From Gordius sp. MW1 (lineage: Eukaryota > Nematomorpha > Gordioida > Gordea > Gordiidae), in contig OZ038532.1 in NCBI GenBank assembly GCA_964036665.1, positions 13,968,537 through 14,032,536 of the forward strand: a stretch of 64,000 bases of DNA, given 5' to 3'. The first letter of the stretch is position 1; the number at the start of each line of letters is the position of its first letter. Positions 27,554 through 38,984 of the stretch are shown here, piece after piece. The notes under the pieces are model-generated. The model ran no database searches. It was given only the letters and a program-made list of their open reading frames with translations, and was not told where the DNA came from. Position numbers and translations under genes: made by a program.

Positions 27554-27899
27554 TTGTCTTTTGTCAAAATGAATAGTTCTGGCAGCTTAAAACCTCTTTT
27601 CGGAAGTAAATCGAGGATAATAGGATTCTCAAATTGGCTTACTTTTATATATTTTTTCATGCTCTTTCACATAGAATTGAAAAAAATAAATATTTTTACC
27701 TCAAAATTTTTCACATATTTTTCTTTGAACCGTATTCATCCGATGAAAGTTGTCGTTTTCAGACGTGGTTTCTATGATCCCAAGTAAAAATTTATCAGAA
27801 TCTGAAAACTATTACTTTGAAATCATGATCGCATAGTGCATTTTTGAAAAATTAAGCACTCAAGTTGCGATATAACAAACTAATCGCAACAATAAAACG
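27554..27899 (+). repeat. Reference type A monomer (A-b form, 346 bp)
   Basis: This is a clean example of type A. It carries GAATAGTTCTGGCAG near monomer position 18 and AAGTAAATC near position 50. Its right half is the 'b' form (GAACCGTATTCATCC, TATGATCCCAAG, CTGAAAACTATT). It ends with the TGCATTTTTGAAAAATTAAG version of the tail. The extra A in GAATAG, relative to GATAG in type B, keeps one frame open for 77 codons, which explains the recurrent short open frames in the window. Adjacent units 27208 and 27900 are near copies, so type A units can also sit in homogeneous runs rather than alternate with B. Confidence 0.95.
27679..27722. other. A/T-tract cluster at monomer centre (representative copy)
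   Basis: Consensus positions 126-168 hold an A7 run, a T5 run, an A4T5 run and another T5 run. Their centres are near 129, 141, 153 and 166, spaced 12-13 bp. Runs this regular can bend DNA or affect nucleosome placement, although 12 bp is longer than one helical turn, so curvature would be twisted rather than planar. Run-length changes and several rearrangement junctions fall in or beside this segment. Confidence 0.7.
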
Positions 27900-28245
27900 T
27901 TGTCTTTTGTCAAAATGAATAGTTCTGGCAGCTTAAAACCTCTTTTCGGAAGTAAATCGAGGATAATAGGATTCTCAAATTGGCTTACTTTTATATATTT
28001 TTTCATGCTCTTTCACATAGAATTGAAAAAAATAAATATTTTTACCTCAAAATTTTTCACATATTTTTCTTTGAACCGTATTCATCCGATGAAAGTTGTC
28101 GTTTTTAGACGTGGTTTCTATGATTCCAAGTAAAAATTTATCAGAATCTGAAAACTATTACTTTGAAATCATGATCGCATAGTGCATTTTTGAAAAATTA
28201 AGCACTCACGTTGCGATACAACAAACTAATCGCAACCTTAAAACG

Positions 28246-28543
28246 TTGTCTTTTGTCAAAATGATAGTTCTCGCAGCTTAAAACCTCTTTTCGGAAGTCA
28301 ATCGAGGATAATAGGATTCTCAAATTGGCTTACTATTATATACCTCAAAATTTTTTACATATTATTCTTTGAACCGTATTCATCCGATGAAAGTTGTCGT
28401 TTTAAGACGTGGTTTCTATGATCCCAAGTAAAAATTTATCAGAATCAGAGAAATTTTACTTTGAAATCATGATCGCATAGTACATTTTTGAAAAATTAAG
28501 CACTCACGTTGCGATACAACAAACTAATCGCAACAATAAAACG
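28246..28543. repeat. 298 bp deletion monomer (47 bp internal loss)
   Basis: Monomer positions of about 96-142 are missing. TATATA runs straight into CCTCAAAA, with the junction at 28342/28343. The lost segment runs from the T-run through the A7 tract. The same event is present in 30616-30913, junction 30712/30713. Anchor spacing of 298 bp equals 345 minus 47. Confidence 0.9.
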
Positions 28544-28990
28544 TTGTCTTTTGTCAAAATGATAGTTCTCGCAGCTTAAAACCTCTTTTCGGAAGTCAAT
28601 CGAGGATAATAGGATTCTCAAATTGGCTTACTTTTATATATTTTTTCATGCTCTTTCACATAGAATTGAAAAAAATAAATATTTTTACCTCAAAATTTTT
28701 CACATATTTTTCTTTGAACCGTATTCATCCGATGAAAGTTGTCGTTTTCAGACGTGGTTTCTATGATCCCAAGTAAAAATTTATCAGAATCTGAAAACTA
28801 TTACTTTGAAATCATGATCGCATAGTGCATTTTTGAAAAATTAAGCACTCACGTTGCGATACAACAAACTAATCGCAACCTTAAAACGTTGTCTTTTGTC
28901 AAAATGATAGTTCTCGCAGCTTAAAACCTCTTTTCGGAAGTCAATCGAGGATAATAGGATTCTCAAATTGGCTTACTTTTATATATTTTT

Positions 28991-31360
28991 TAATGCTCTT
29001 TCACATATAATCGAAAAAAATAAATATTTTTACCTCAAAATTTTTCACATATTTTTCTTTCAACCGTATGCATCCGATGAAAGTTGTCGTTTTCAGACGT
29101 GGTTTCGATGATAAAAAGTAAAAATTTATCAGAATCAGAAAACTATTACTTTGAAATCATGATCGCATAGAGCCATTTTCAAAAATTAAGCATCACGTTG
29201 CGATACAACAAACTAATCGCAACAATAAAACGTTGTCTTTTGTCAAAATGATAGTTCTCGCAGCTTAAAACCTCTTTTCGGAAGTCAATCGAGGATAATA
29301 GGATTCTCAAATTGGCTTACTTTTATATACTTTTTCATGCTCTTTCACATAGAATTGAAAAAAATAAATATTCTTACCTCAAAATTTTTCACATATTTTT
29401 CTTTGAAACGTATTCATCCGATGAAAGTTGTCGTTTTCAGACGTGGTTTCTATGATCCCAAGTAAAAATTTATCAGAATCAGAGAAATTTTACTTTATAA
29501 TCATGATCGCATAGTGCATTTTTGAAAAATTAAACACTCACGTTGCTATACAACAAACTAATCGCAACAATAAAACGTTGTCTTTTGTCAAAATGAATAG
29601 TTCTGGCAGCTTAAAACCTCTTTTCGGAAGTAAATCGAGGATAATAGGATTCTCAAATTGGCTTACTTTTATATATTTTTTCATGCTCTTTCACATAGAA
29701 TTGAAAAAAATAAATATTTTTACCTCAAAATTTTTCACATATTTTTCTTTGAACCGTATTCATCCGATGAAAGTTGTCGTTTTCAGACGTGGTTTCTATG
29801 ATCCCAAGTAAAAATTTATCAGAATCTGAAAACTATTACTTTGAAATCATGATCGCATAGTGCATTTTTGAAAAATTAAGCACTCAAGTTGCGATATAAC
29901 AAACTAATCGCAACAATAAAACGTTGTCTTTTGTCAAAATGAATAGTTCTGGCAGCTTAAAACCTCTTTTCGGAAGTAAATCGAGGATAATAGGATTCTC
30001 AAATTGGCTTACTTTTATATATTTTTTCATGCTCTTTCACATAGAATTGAAAAAAAAAAATATTTTTACCTCAAAATTTTTCACATATTTTTCTTTGAAC
30101 CGTATTCATCCGATGAAAGTTGTCGTTTTCAGACGTGGTTTCTATGATCCCAAGTAAAAATTTATCAGAATCTGAAAACTATTACTTTGAAATCATGATC
30201 GCATAGTGCATTTTTGAAAAATTAAGCACTCAAGTTGCTATATAACAAACTAATCGCAACAATAAAACGTTGTCTTTTGTCAAAATGAATAGTTCTGGCA
30301 GCTTAAAACCTCTTTTCGGAAGTAAATCGAGGATAATAGGATTCTCAAATTGGCTTACTTTTATATATTTTTTCATGCTCTTTCACATAGAATTGAAAAA
30401 AATAAATATTTTTACCTCAAAATTTTTCACATATTTTTCTTTGAACCGTATTCATCCGATGAAAGTTGTCGTTTTTAGACGTGGTTTCTATGATTCCAAG
30501 TAAAAATTTATCAGAATCTGAAAACTATTACTTTGAAATCATGATCGCATAGTGCATTTTTGAAAAATTAAGCACTCACGTTGCGATACAACAAACTAAT
30601 CGCAACCTTAAAACGTTGTCTTTTGTCAAAATGATAGTTCTCGCAGCTTAAAACCTCTTTTCGGAAGTCAATCGAGGATAATAGGATTCTCAAATTGGCT
30701 TACTTTTATATACCTCAAAATTTTTTACATATTATTCTTTGAACCGTATTCATCCGATGAAAGTTGTCGTTTTAAGACGTGGTTTCTATGATCCCAAGTA
30801 AAAATTTATCAGAATCAGAGAAATTTTACTTTGAAATCATGATCGCATAGTACATTTTTGAAAAATTAAGCACTCACGTTGCGATACAACAAACTAATCG
30901 CAACAATAAAACGTTGTCTTTTGTCAAAATGATAGTTCTCGCAGCTTAAAACCTCTTTTCGGAAGTCAATCGAGGATAATAGGATTCTCAAATTGGCTTA
31001 CTTTTATATATTTTTTCATGCTCTTTCACATAGAATTGAAAAAAATAAATATTTTTACCTCAAAATTTTTCACATATTTTTCTTTGAACCGTATTCATCC
31101 GATGAAAGTTGTCGTTTTCAGACGTGGTTTCTATGATCCCAAGTAAAAATTTATCAGAATCTGAAAACTATTACTTTGAAATCATGATCGCATAGTGCAT
31201 TTTTGAAAAATTAAGCACTCACGTTGCGATACAACAAACTAATCGCAACCTTAAAACGTTGTCTTTTGTCAAAATGATAGTTCTCGCAGCTTAAAACCTC
31301 TTTTCGGAAGTCAATCGAGGATAATAGGATTCTCAAATTGGCTTACTTTTATATATTTTT
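28991..31360. repeat. Copy 2 of the 2,370 bp tandem duplication
   Basis: Nearly identical to 26621-28990. Private differences include an A-run replacement at about 30,051-30,060 (unit 29924), GTTGCTATATAAC near 30,236, and TACTTTTATA at 30,701 where copy 1 has TACTATTATA at 28,331. The shared 47 bp deletion (units 28246 and 30616) shows that the deletion came before the duplication. Confidence 0.88.
30616..30913. repeat. 298 bp deletion monomer, duplicated copy
   Basis: Same 47 bp loss as 28246-28543, carried here by the 2,370 bp tandem duplication. Both share AATTTTTTACATATTATTC just right of the junction. Confidence 0.9.
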
Positions 31361-31603
31361 TCATGCTCTTTCACATAGAATCGAAAAAAATAAATATTTT
31401 TACCTCAAAATTTTTCACATATTATTCTTTGAACCGTATTCATCCGATGAAAGTTGTCGTTTTAAGACGTGGTTTCTATGATCCCAAGTAAAAATTTATC
31501 AGAATCAGAGAAATTTTACTTTGAAATCATGATCGCATAGTGCATTTTTGAAAAATTAAGCACTCACGTTGCGATACAACAAACTAATCGCAACATTAAA
31601 ACG
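31259..31603 (+). repeat. Reference type B monomer (B-b form, 345 bp)
   Basis: Type B reads GATAGTTCTCGCAG and AAGTCAATCGAGG. The missing A puts a TAA in frame after nine codons from the anchor, so no long frame survives. The right half is the 'b' form with the TATTATTC, TTTTAAGACG and AGAGAAATTTTAC variants. That combination is repeated in units starting at 33674 (partly), 34364, 35054, 37951, 43431, 44121, 47020, 48054, 48744, 49434 and 52333. Type B is the most frequent class in the window. Confidence 0.93.
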
Positions 31604-33018
31604 TTGTCTTTTGTCAAAATGATAGTTCTCGCAGCTTAAAACCTCTTTTCGGAAGTTTATCGAGGATAATAGGATTCTCAAATTGGCTTACTTTTATATA
31701 TTTTTTCATCCTCTTTCACATAGAATTGAAAAAAATAAATATTTTTACCTCAAAATTTTTCACATATTTTTCTTTGAACCGTATTCATCCGATGAAAGTT
31801 GTCGTTTTCAGACGTGTTTCTATGATCCCAAGTAAAAATTTATCAGAATCTGAAAACTATTACTTTGAAATCATGATCGCATAGTGCATTTTTGAAAAAT
31901 TAAGCACTCACGTTGCGATACAACAAACTAATCGCAACAATAAAACGTTGTCTTTTGTCAAAATGATAGTTCTCGCAGCTTAAAACCTCTTTTCGGAAGT
32001 CAATCGAGGATAATAGGATTCTCAAATTGGCTTACTTTTATATATTTTTTCATGCTCTTTCACATAGAATTGAAAAAAATAAATATTTTTACCTCAAAAT
32101 TTTTCACATATTTTTCTTTGAACCGTATTCATCCGATGAAAGTTGTCGTTTTCAGACGTGGTTTCTATGATCCCAAGTAAAAATTTATCAGAATCAGAAA
32201 ACTATTACTTTGAAATCATGATCGCATAGAGCCATTTTCAAAAATTAAGCATCACGTTGCGATACAACAAACTAATCGCAACAATAAAACGTTGTCTTTT
32301 GTCAAAATGATAGTTCTCGCAGCTTAAAACCTCTTTTCGGAAGTCAATCGAGGATAATAGGATTCTCAAATTGGCTTACTTTTATATACTTTTTCATGCT
32401 CTTTCACATAGAATTGAAAAAAATAAATATTCTTACCTCAAAATTTTTCACATATTTTTCTTTGAAACGTATTCATCCGATGAAAGTTGTCGTTTTCAGA
32501 CGTGGTTTCTATGATCCCAAGTAAAAATTTATCAGAATCAGAGAAATTTTACTTTATAATCATGATCGCATAGTGCATTTTTGAAAAATTAAACACTCAC
32601 GTTGCTATACAACAAACTAATCGCAACAATAAAACGTTGTCTTTTGTCAAAATGAATAGTTCTGGCAGCTTAAAACCTCTTTTCGGAAGTAAATCGAGGA
32701 TAATAGGATTCTCAAATTGGCTTACTTTTATATATTTTTTCATGCTCTTTCACATAGAATTGAAAAAAATAAATATTTTTACCTCAAAATTTTTCACATA
32801 TTTTTCTTTGAACCGTATTCATCCGATGAAAGTTGTCGTTTTCAGACGTGGTTTCTATGATCCCAAGTAAAAATTTATCAGAATCTGAAAACTATTACTT
32901 TGAAATCATGATCGCATAGTGCATTTTTGAAAAATTAAGCACTCAAGTTGCGATATAACAAACTAATCGCAACAATAAAACGTTGTCTTTTGTCAAAATG
33001 AATAGTTCTGGCAGCTTA
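31604..33018. repeat. Four-monomer segment, copy 1 (10,103 bp offset)
   Basis: Units 31604 (type C left, 'b' right), 31948, 32292 and 32637 match 41707, 42051, 42395 and 42740. Both C units have the shortened GACGTGTTTCTATG. Unit 31604 alone has TCATCCTC. After unit 32637 the two loci diverge: 32983 is type A and 43086 is type B. Confidence 0.82.
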
Positions 33019-34018
33019 AAACCTCTTTTCGGAAGTAAATCGAGGATAATAGGATTCTCAAATTGGCTTACTTTTATATATTTTTTCATGCTCTTTCACA
33101 TAGAATTGAAAAAAATAAATATTTTTACCTCAAAATTTTTCACATATTTTTCTTTGAACCGTATTCATCCGATGAAAGTTGTCGTTTTCAGACGTGGTTT
33201 CTATGATCCCAAGTAAAAATTTATCAGAATCTGAAAACTATTACTTTGAAATCATGATCGCATAGTGCATTTTTGAAAAATTAAGCACTCACGTTGCGAT
33301 ACAACAAACTAATCGCAACAATAAAACGTTGTCTTTTGTCAAAATGATAGTTCTCGCAGCTTAAAACCTCTTTTCGGAAGTCAATCGAGGATAATAGGAT
33401 TCTCAAATTGGCTTACTTTTATATATTTTTTCATGCTCTTTCACATAGAATTGAAAAAAATAAATATTTTTACCTCAAAATTTTTCACATATTTTTCTTT
33501 GAACCGTATTCATCCGATGAAAGTTGTCGTTTTCAAACGTGGTTTCTATGATCCCAAGTAAAAATTTATCAGAATCTGAAAACTATTACTTTGAAATCAT
33601 GATCGCATAGTGCATTTTTGAAAAATTAAGCACTCACGTTGCGATACAACAAACTAATCGCAACCTTAAAACGTTGTCTTTTGTCAAAATGATAGTTCTC
33701 GCAGCTTAAAACCTCTTTTCGGAAGTCAATCGAGGATAATAGGATTCTCAAATTGGCTTACTTTTATATATTTTTTCATGCTCTTTCACATAGAATCGAA
33801 AAAAATAAATATTTTTACCTCAAAATTTTTCACATATTATTCTTTGAACCGTATTCATCCGATGAAAGTTGTCGTTTTAAGACGTGGTTTCTATGATCCC
33901 AAGTAAAAATTTATCAGAATCTGAAAACTATTACTTTGAAATCATGATCGCATAGTGCATTTTTGAAAAATTAAGCACTCACGTTGCGATACAACAAACT
34001 AATCGCAACAATAAAACG
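33019..34018. repeat. Monomers leading into the 5 kb module
   Basis: Most of unit 32983 (A-b) plus 33329 and 33674 (both B-b). Units 33329/33674, 34019/34364 and 34709/35054 form three successive rounds of a 690 bp dimer. One member has an AATAAAACG anchor lead and CAGACG; the other has CCTTAAAACG, TATTATTC and AAGACG. Unit 33329 has TTTTCAAACG and unit 33674 ends with CTGAAAACTATT, both private. Confidence 0.75.
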
Positions 34019-35399
34019 TTGTCTTTTGTCAAAATGATAGTTCTCGCAGCTTAAAACCTCTTTTCGGAAGTCAATCGAGGATAATAGGATTCTCAAATTG
34101 GCTTACTTTTATATATTTTTTCATGCTCTTTCACATAGAATTGAAAAAAATAAATATTTTTACCTCAAAATTTTTCACATATTTTTCTTTGAACCGTATT
34201 CATCCGATGAAAGTTGTCGTTTTCAGACGTGGTTTCTATGATCCCAAGTAAAAATTTATCAGAATCTGAAAACTATTACTTTGAAATCATGATCGCATAG
34301 TGCATTTTTGAAAAATTAAGCACTCACGTTGCGATACAACAAACTAATCGCAACCTTAAAACGTTGTCTTTTGTCAAAATGATAGTTCTCGCAGCTTAAA
34401 ACCTCTTTTCGGAAGTCAATCGAGGATAATAGGATTCTCAAATTGGCTTACTTTTATATATTTTTTCATGCTCTTTCACATAGAATCGAAAAAAATAAAT
34501 ATTTTTACCTCAAAATTTTTCACATATTATTCTTTGAACCGTATTCATCCGATGAAAGTTGTCGTTTTAAGACGTGGTTTCTATGATCCCAAGTAAAAAT
34601 TTATCAGAATCAGAGAAATTTTACTTTGAAATCATGATCGCATAGTGCATTTTTGAAAAATTAAGCACTCACGTTGCGATACAACAAACTAATCGCAACA
34701 ATAAAACGTTGTCTTTTGTCAAAATGATAGTTCTCGCAGCTTAAAACCTCTTTTCGGAAGTCAATCGAGGATAATAGGATTCTCAAATTGGCTTACTTTT
34801 ATATATTTTTTCATGCTCTTTCACATAGAATTGAAAAAAATAAATATTTTTACCTCAAAATTTTTCACATATTTTTCTTTGAACCGTATTCATCCGATGA
34901 AAGTTGTCGTTTTCAGACGTGGTTTCTATGATCCCAAGTAAAAATTTATCAGAATCTGAAAACTATTACTTTGAAATCATGATCGCATAGTGCATTTTTG
35001 AAAAATTAAGCACTAACGTTGCGATACAACAAACTAATCGCAACCTTAAAACGTTGTCTTTTGTCAAAATGATAGTTCTCGCAGCTTAAAACCTCTTTTC
35101 GGAAGTCAATCGAGGATAATAGGATTCTCAAATTGGCTTACTTTTATATATTTTTTCATGCTCTTTCACATAGAATCAAAAAAAAATAAATATTTTTACC
35201 TCAAAATTTTTCACATATTATTCTTTGAACCGTATTCATCCGATGAAAGTTGTCGTTTTAAGACGTGGTTTCTATGATCCCAAGTAAAAATTTATCAGAA
35301 TCAGAGAAATTTTACTTTGAAATCATGATCGCATAGTGCATTTTTGAAAAATTAAGCACTCACGCTGCGATACAACAAACTAATCGCAACATTAAAACG

Positions 35400-35743
35400 T
35401 TGTCTTTTGTCAAAATGATAGTTCTCGCAGCTTAAAACCTCTTTTCGGAAGTTTATCGAGGATAATAGGATTCTCAAATTGGCTTACTTTTATATATTTT
35501 TTCATGCTCTTTCACATAGAATCGAAAAAAATAAATATTTTTACCTCGAAATTTTTCACATATTTTTCTTTCCACCGTATGCATCCGATGAAAGTTGTCG
35601 TTTCAGACGTGGTTTCGATGATAAAAAGTAAAAATTTATCAGAATCAGAAAACTATTATTTTAAAATCATGATCGCATAGTGCATTTTTGAAAAATTAAG
35701 CACTCACGTTGCGATACAACAAACTAATCGCAACAATAAAACG
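35400..35743 (+). repeat. Reference type C monomer (C-a form, 344 bp)
   Basis: Type C shares the GATAGTTCTCGCAG start of B but has AAGTTTATCGAGG. It usually couples to CCTCGAAATTT, TTTCCACCGTATGCATCC, and a one-base-shorter GTCGTTTCAGACG. Units starting at 6187, 12048, 23077, 35400, 38296, 38985, 44466, 47365, 49779 and 52678 belong here; 6187 and 12048 have CAACC rather than CCACC. Units 31604 and 41707 are C on the left and 'b' on the right, so they are recombinants. Confidence 0.9.
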
Positions 35744-36428
35744 TTGTCTTTTGTCAAAATGATAGTTCTCGCAGCTTAAAACCTCTTTTCGGAAGTCAAT
35801 CGAGGATAATAGGATTCTCAAATTGGCTTACTTTTATATATTTTTTCATGCTCTTTCACATAGAATAAAATAAATATTTTTACCTCAAAATTTTTCACAT
35901 ATTTTTCTTTGAACCGTATTCATCCGATGAAAGTTGTCGTTTTCAGACGTGGTTTCTATGATCCCAAGTAAAATTTATCAGAATCAGAGAAATGTTACTT
36001 TGAAATCATGATCGCATAGTGCATTTTTGAAAAATTAAGCACTTACGTTGCGATACAACAAACTAATCGCAACAATAAAACGTTGTCTTTTGTCAAAATT
36101 AATAGTTCTGGCAGCTTAAAACCTCTTTTCGGAAGTAAATCGAGTATAAACGGATTCTCAAATTGGCTTACTTTTATATATTTTTTCATGCTCTTTCGCA
36201 TAGAATCGAAAAAAATAAATATTTTTACCTCAAATTTTTTCACATATTTTTCTTTCAACCGTATGCATCCGATGAGAGTTGTCGTTTTCAGACGTGGTTT
36301 CGATGATAAAAAGTAAAAATTTATCAGAATCAGAAAACTATTACTTTAAAATCATGATCGCATAGTGCATTTTTGAAAAATTAAGCAATCACGTTGCGAT
36401 ACAACAAACTAATCGCAACAATAAAACG

Positions 36429-36741
36429 TTGTCTTTTGTCAAAATGATAGTTCTCGCAGCTTAAAACCTCTTTTCGGAAGTCAATCGAGGATAATAGGAT
36501 TCTCAAATTGGCTTACTTTTACATATTTTTTCATGCTCTTTCACATAGAATTGAAAAAAATAAATATTCTAGCTCAAAATTTTTCACATATTTTTCTTTG
36601 AACCGTATTCATCCGATGAAAGTTGTCGTTTTCAGACGTGGTTTCTGTGAACCCAAGTAAAAATTTATCAGAATCAGAGAAATGTTACTTTGAAATCATG
36701 CTCACGTTGCGATACAACAAACTAATCGCAACAATAAAACG
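36429..36741. repeat. 313 bp deletion monomer (31 bp loss in tail)
   Basis: GAAATCATG joins directly to CTCACGTTGCG at 36700/36701, removing the tail segment just before the inverted repeat. The same junction is at 40286/40287, 45768/45769, 51081/51082, 53293/53294 and 57053/57054. The inverted repeat itself is retained in all six. Confidence 0.9.
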
Positions 36742-37086
36742 TTGTCTTTTGTCAAAATGAATAGTTCTGACAGCTTAAAACCTCTTTTCAGGAGTAAATC
36801 GAGGATAATAGGATTCTCAAATTGGCTTACTTTTATATATTTTTTAATGCTCTTTCACATAGAATCGAAAAAAATAAACATTTTTACCTCAAAATTTTTC
36901 ACATATTTTTCTTTCAACCGTATGCATCCGATGAAAGTTGTCGTTTTCAGACGTGGTTTCGATGATAAAAAGTAAAAATTTATCAGAATCAGAAAACTAT
37001 TACTTTGAAATCATGATCGCATAGAGCCATTTTCAAAAATTAAGCATCACGCTGCGATACAACAAACTAATCGCAACAATAAAACG

Positions 37087-37605
37087 TTGTCTTTTGTCAA
37101 AATGATAGTTCTCGCAGCTTAAAACCTCTTTTCGGAAGTCAATCGAGGATAATAGGATTCTCAAATTGGCTTACTTTTATATATTTTTTCATGCTCTTTC
37201 ACATAGAATTGAAAAAAATAAATATTCTACCTCAAAATTTTTCACATATTTTTCTTTGAACCGTATTCATCCGATGAAAGTTGTCGTTTTCAGACGTGGT
37301 TTCTATGAACCCAAGTAAAAATTTATCAGAATCAGAGAAATGTTACTTTGAAATCACATTTTTTCATGCTCTTTCACATAGAATCGAAAAAAATAAATAT
37401 TTTTACCGTAAAATTTTTCACATATTTTTCTTTCAACCGTATGCATCCGATGAAAGTTCTCGTTTTCAGACGTGGTTTTGATGATAAAAAGTAAAAATTT
37501 ATCAGAATCAAAAAATTATTACTTTGAAATCATGATCGCATAGAGCCATTTTCAAAAATTAAGCATCACGTTGCGATACAACAAACTAATCGCAACAATA
37601 AAACG
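37087..37605. repeat. 519 bp composite monomer (1.5 units)
   Basis: AAATCA at about monomer position 270 is joined to CATTTTTTCATG at about position 97 of the next monomer, near 37356. About 171 bp are lost and a unit of 1.5 monomers is left. The same junction occurs in 46155-46674, 51468-51987 and 57784-58303. The fusion creates a chance 66-codon open frame that crosses the junction. Confidence 0.9.
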
Positions 37606-38984
37606 TTGTCTTTTGTCAAAATGATAGTTCTCGCAGCTTAAAACCTCTTTTCGGAAGTCAATCGAGGATAATAGGATTCTCAAATTGGCTTACTTTTATA
37701 TATTTTTTCATGCTCTTTCACATAGAATTGAAAAAAATAAATATTTTTACCTCAAAATTTTTCACATATTTTTCATTGAACCGTATTCATCCGATGAAAG
37801 TTGTCGTTTTCAGACGTGGTTTCTATGATCCCAAGTAAAAATTTATCAGAATCTGAAAACTATTACTTTAAAATCATGATCGCATAGTGCATTTTTGAAA
37901 AATTAAGCACTCACGTTGCGATACAACAAACTAATCGCAACCTTAAAACGTTGTCTTTTGTCAAAATGATAGTTCTCGCAGCTTAAAACCTCTTTTCGGA
38001 AGTCAATCGAGGATAATAGGATTCTCAAATTGGCTTACTTTTATATATTTTTTCATGCTCTTTCACATAGAATCGAAAAAAATAAATATTTTTACCTCAA
38101 AATTTTTCACATATTATTCTTTGAACCGTATTCATCCGATGAAAGTTGTCGTTTTAAGACGTGGTTTCTATGATCCCAAGTAAAAATTTATCAGAATCAG
38201 AGAAATTTTACTTTGAAATCATGATCGCATAGTGCATTTTTGAAAAATTAAGCACTCACGTTGCGATACAACAAACTAATCGCAACATTAAAACGTTGTC
38301 TTTTGTCAAAATGATAGTTCTCGCAGCTTAAAACCTCTTTTCGGAAGTTTATCGAGGATAATAGGATTCTCAAATTGGCTTACTTTTATATATTTTTTCA
38401 TGCTCTTTCACATAGAATCGAAAAAAATAAATATTTTTACCTCGAAATTTTTCACATATTTTTCTTTCCACCGTATGCATCCGATGAAAGTTGTCGTTTC
38501 AGACGTGGTTTCGATGATAAAAAGTAAAAATTTATCAGAATCAGAAAACTATTATTTTAAAATCATGATCGCATAGTGCATTTTTGAAAAATTAAGCACT
38601 CACGTTGCGATACAACAAACTAATCGCAACAATAAAACGTTGTCTTTTGTCAAAATGATAGTTCTCGCAGCTTAAAACCTCTTTTCGGAAGTCAATCGAG
38701 GATAATAGGATTCTCAAATTGGCTTACTTTTATATATTTTTTCATGCTCTTTCACATAGAATTGAAAAAAATAAATATTTTTACCTCAAAATTTTTCACA
38801 TATTTTTCTTTGAACCGTATTCATCCGATGAAAGTTGTCGTTTTCAGACGTGGTTTCTATGATCCCAAGTAAAAATTTATCAGAATCTGAAAACTATTAC
38901 TTTAAAATCATGATCGCATAGTGCATTTTTGAAAAATTAAGCACTCACGTTGCGATACAACAAACTAATCGCAACCTTAAAACG

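Larger units (their letters stand above)
24450..27899. repeat. Ten-monomer segment, copy 2 (5.51 kb offset)
   Basis: Pairs with 18935-22386. Unit 25141 has lost 3 bp (AATAGTGGCAG), giving a 343 bp unit. Unit 25484 has ACATTGTC at the anchor and GCGTTACAAC just before it. Unit 25828 has CCTATTTTC. In unit 24450 the right half is 'a' form, where copy 1 (18935) is 'b' form, which suggests local gene conversion after the duplication. Confidence 0.85.
26621..28990. repeat. Copy 1 of a 2,370 bp tandem duplication
   Basis: Units 26863, 27208, 27554, 27900, 28246, 28544 and the left part of 28889 recur at 29233 through 31259, each 2,370 bp downstream. The junction near 28,990 falls at about monomer position 100, beside the T-run. 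Unit 28889 is type B left of the junction and has the 26518-type CACATATAATCG right of it, which shows the crossover directly. Confidence 0.88.
34019..38984. repeat. ~5 kb 14-monomer module, copy 1
   Basis: Unit order is 34019, 34364, 34709, 35054, 35400 (type C), 35744, 36083, 36429 (31 bp deletion), 36742 (GACAGC, CAGGAG), 37087 (519 bp composite), 37606, 37951, 38296 (type C), 38640. The same order recurs at offset 9,067-9,069 (from 43086) and again at 48399. Private changes are AAGTAAAATTTATC near 35,966 and TTTCATTGAACC near 37,775. Confidence 0.88.

Noticed and set aside
28246..28543. Mobile-element insertion or excision at short monomers
   Set aside because: Length changes are pure losses of monomer sequence. 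No foreign sequence, terminal repeat or target-site duplication is present.
37281..37481. 66-codon frames at 37281, 46350, 51663 and 57979 as fusion genes
   Set aside because: Each only spans the same deletion junction of the 1.5-unit composite monomer.
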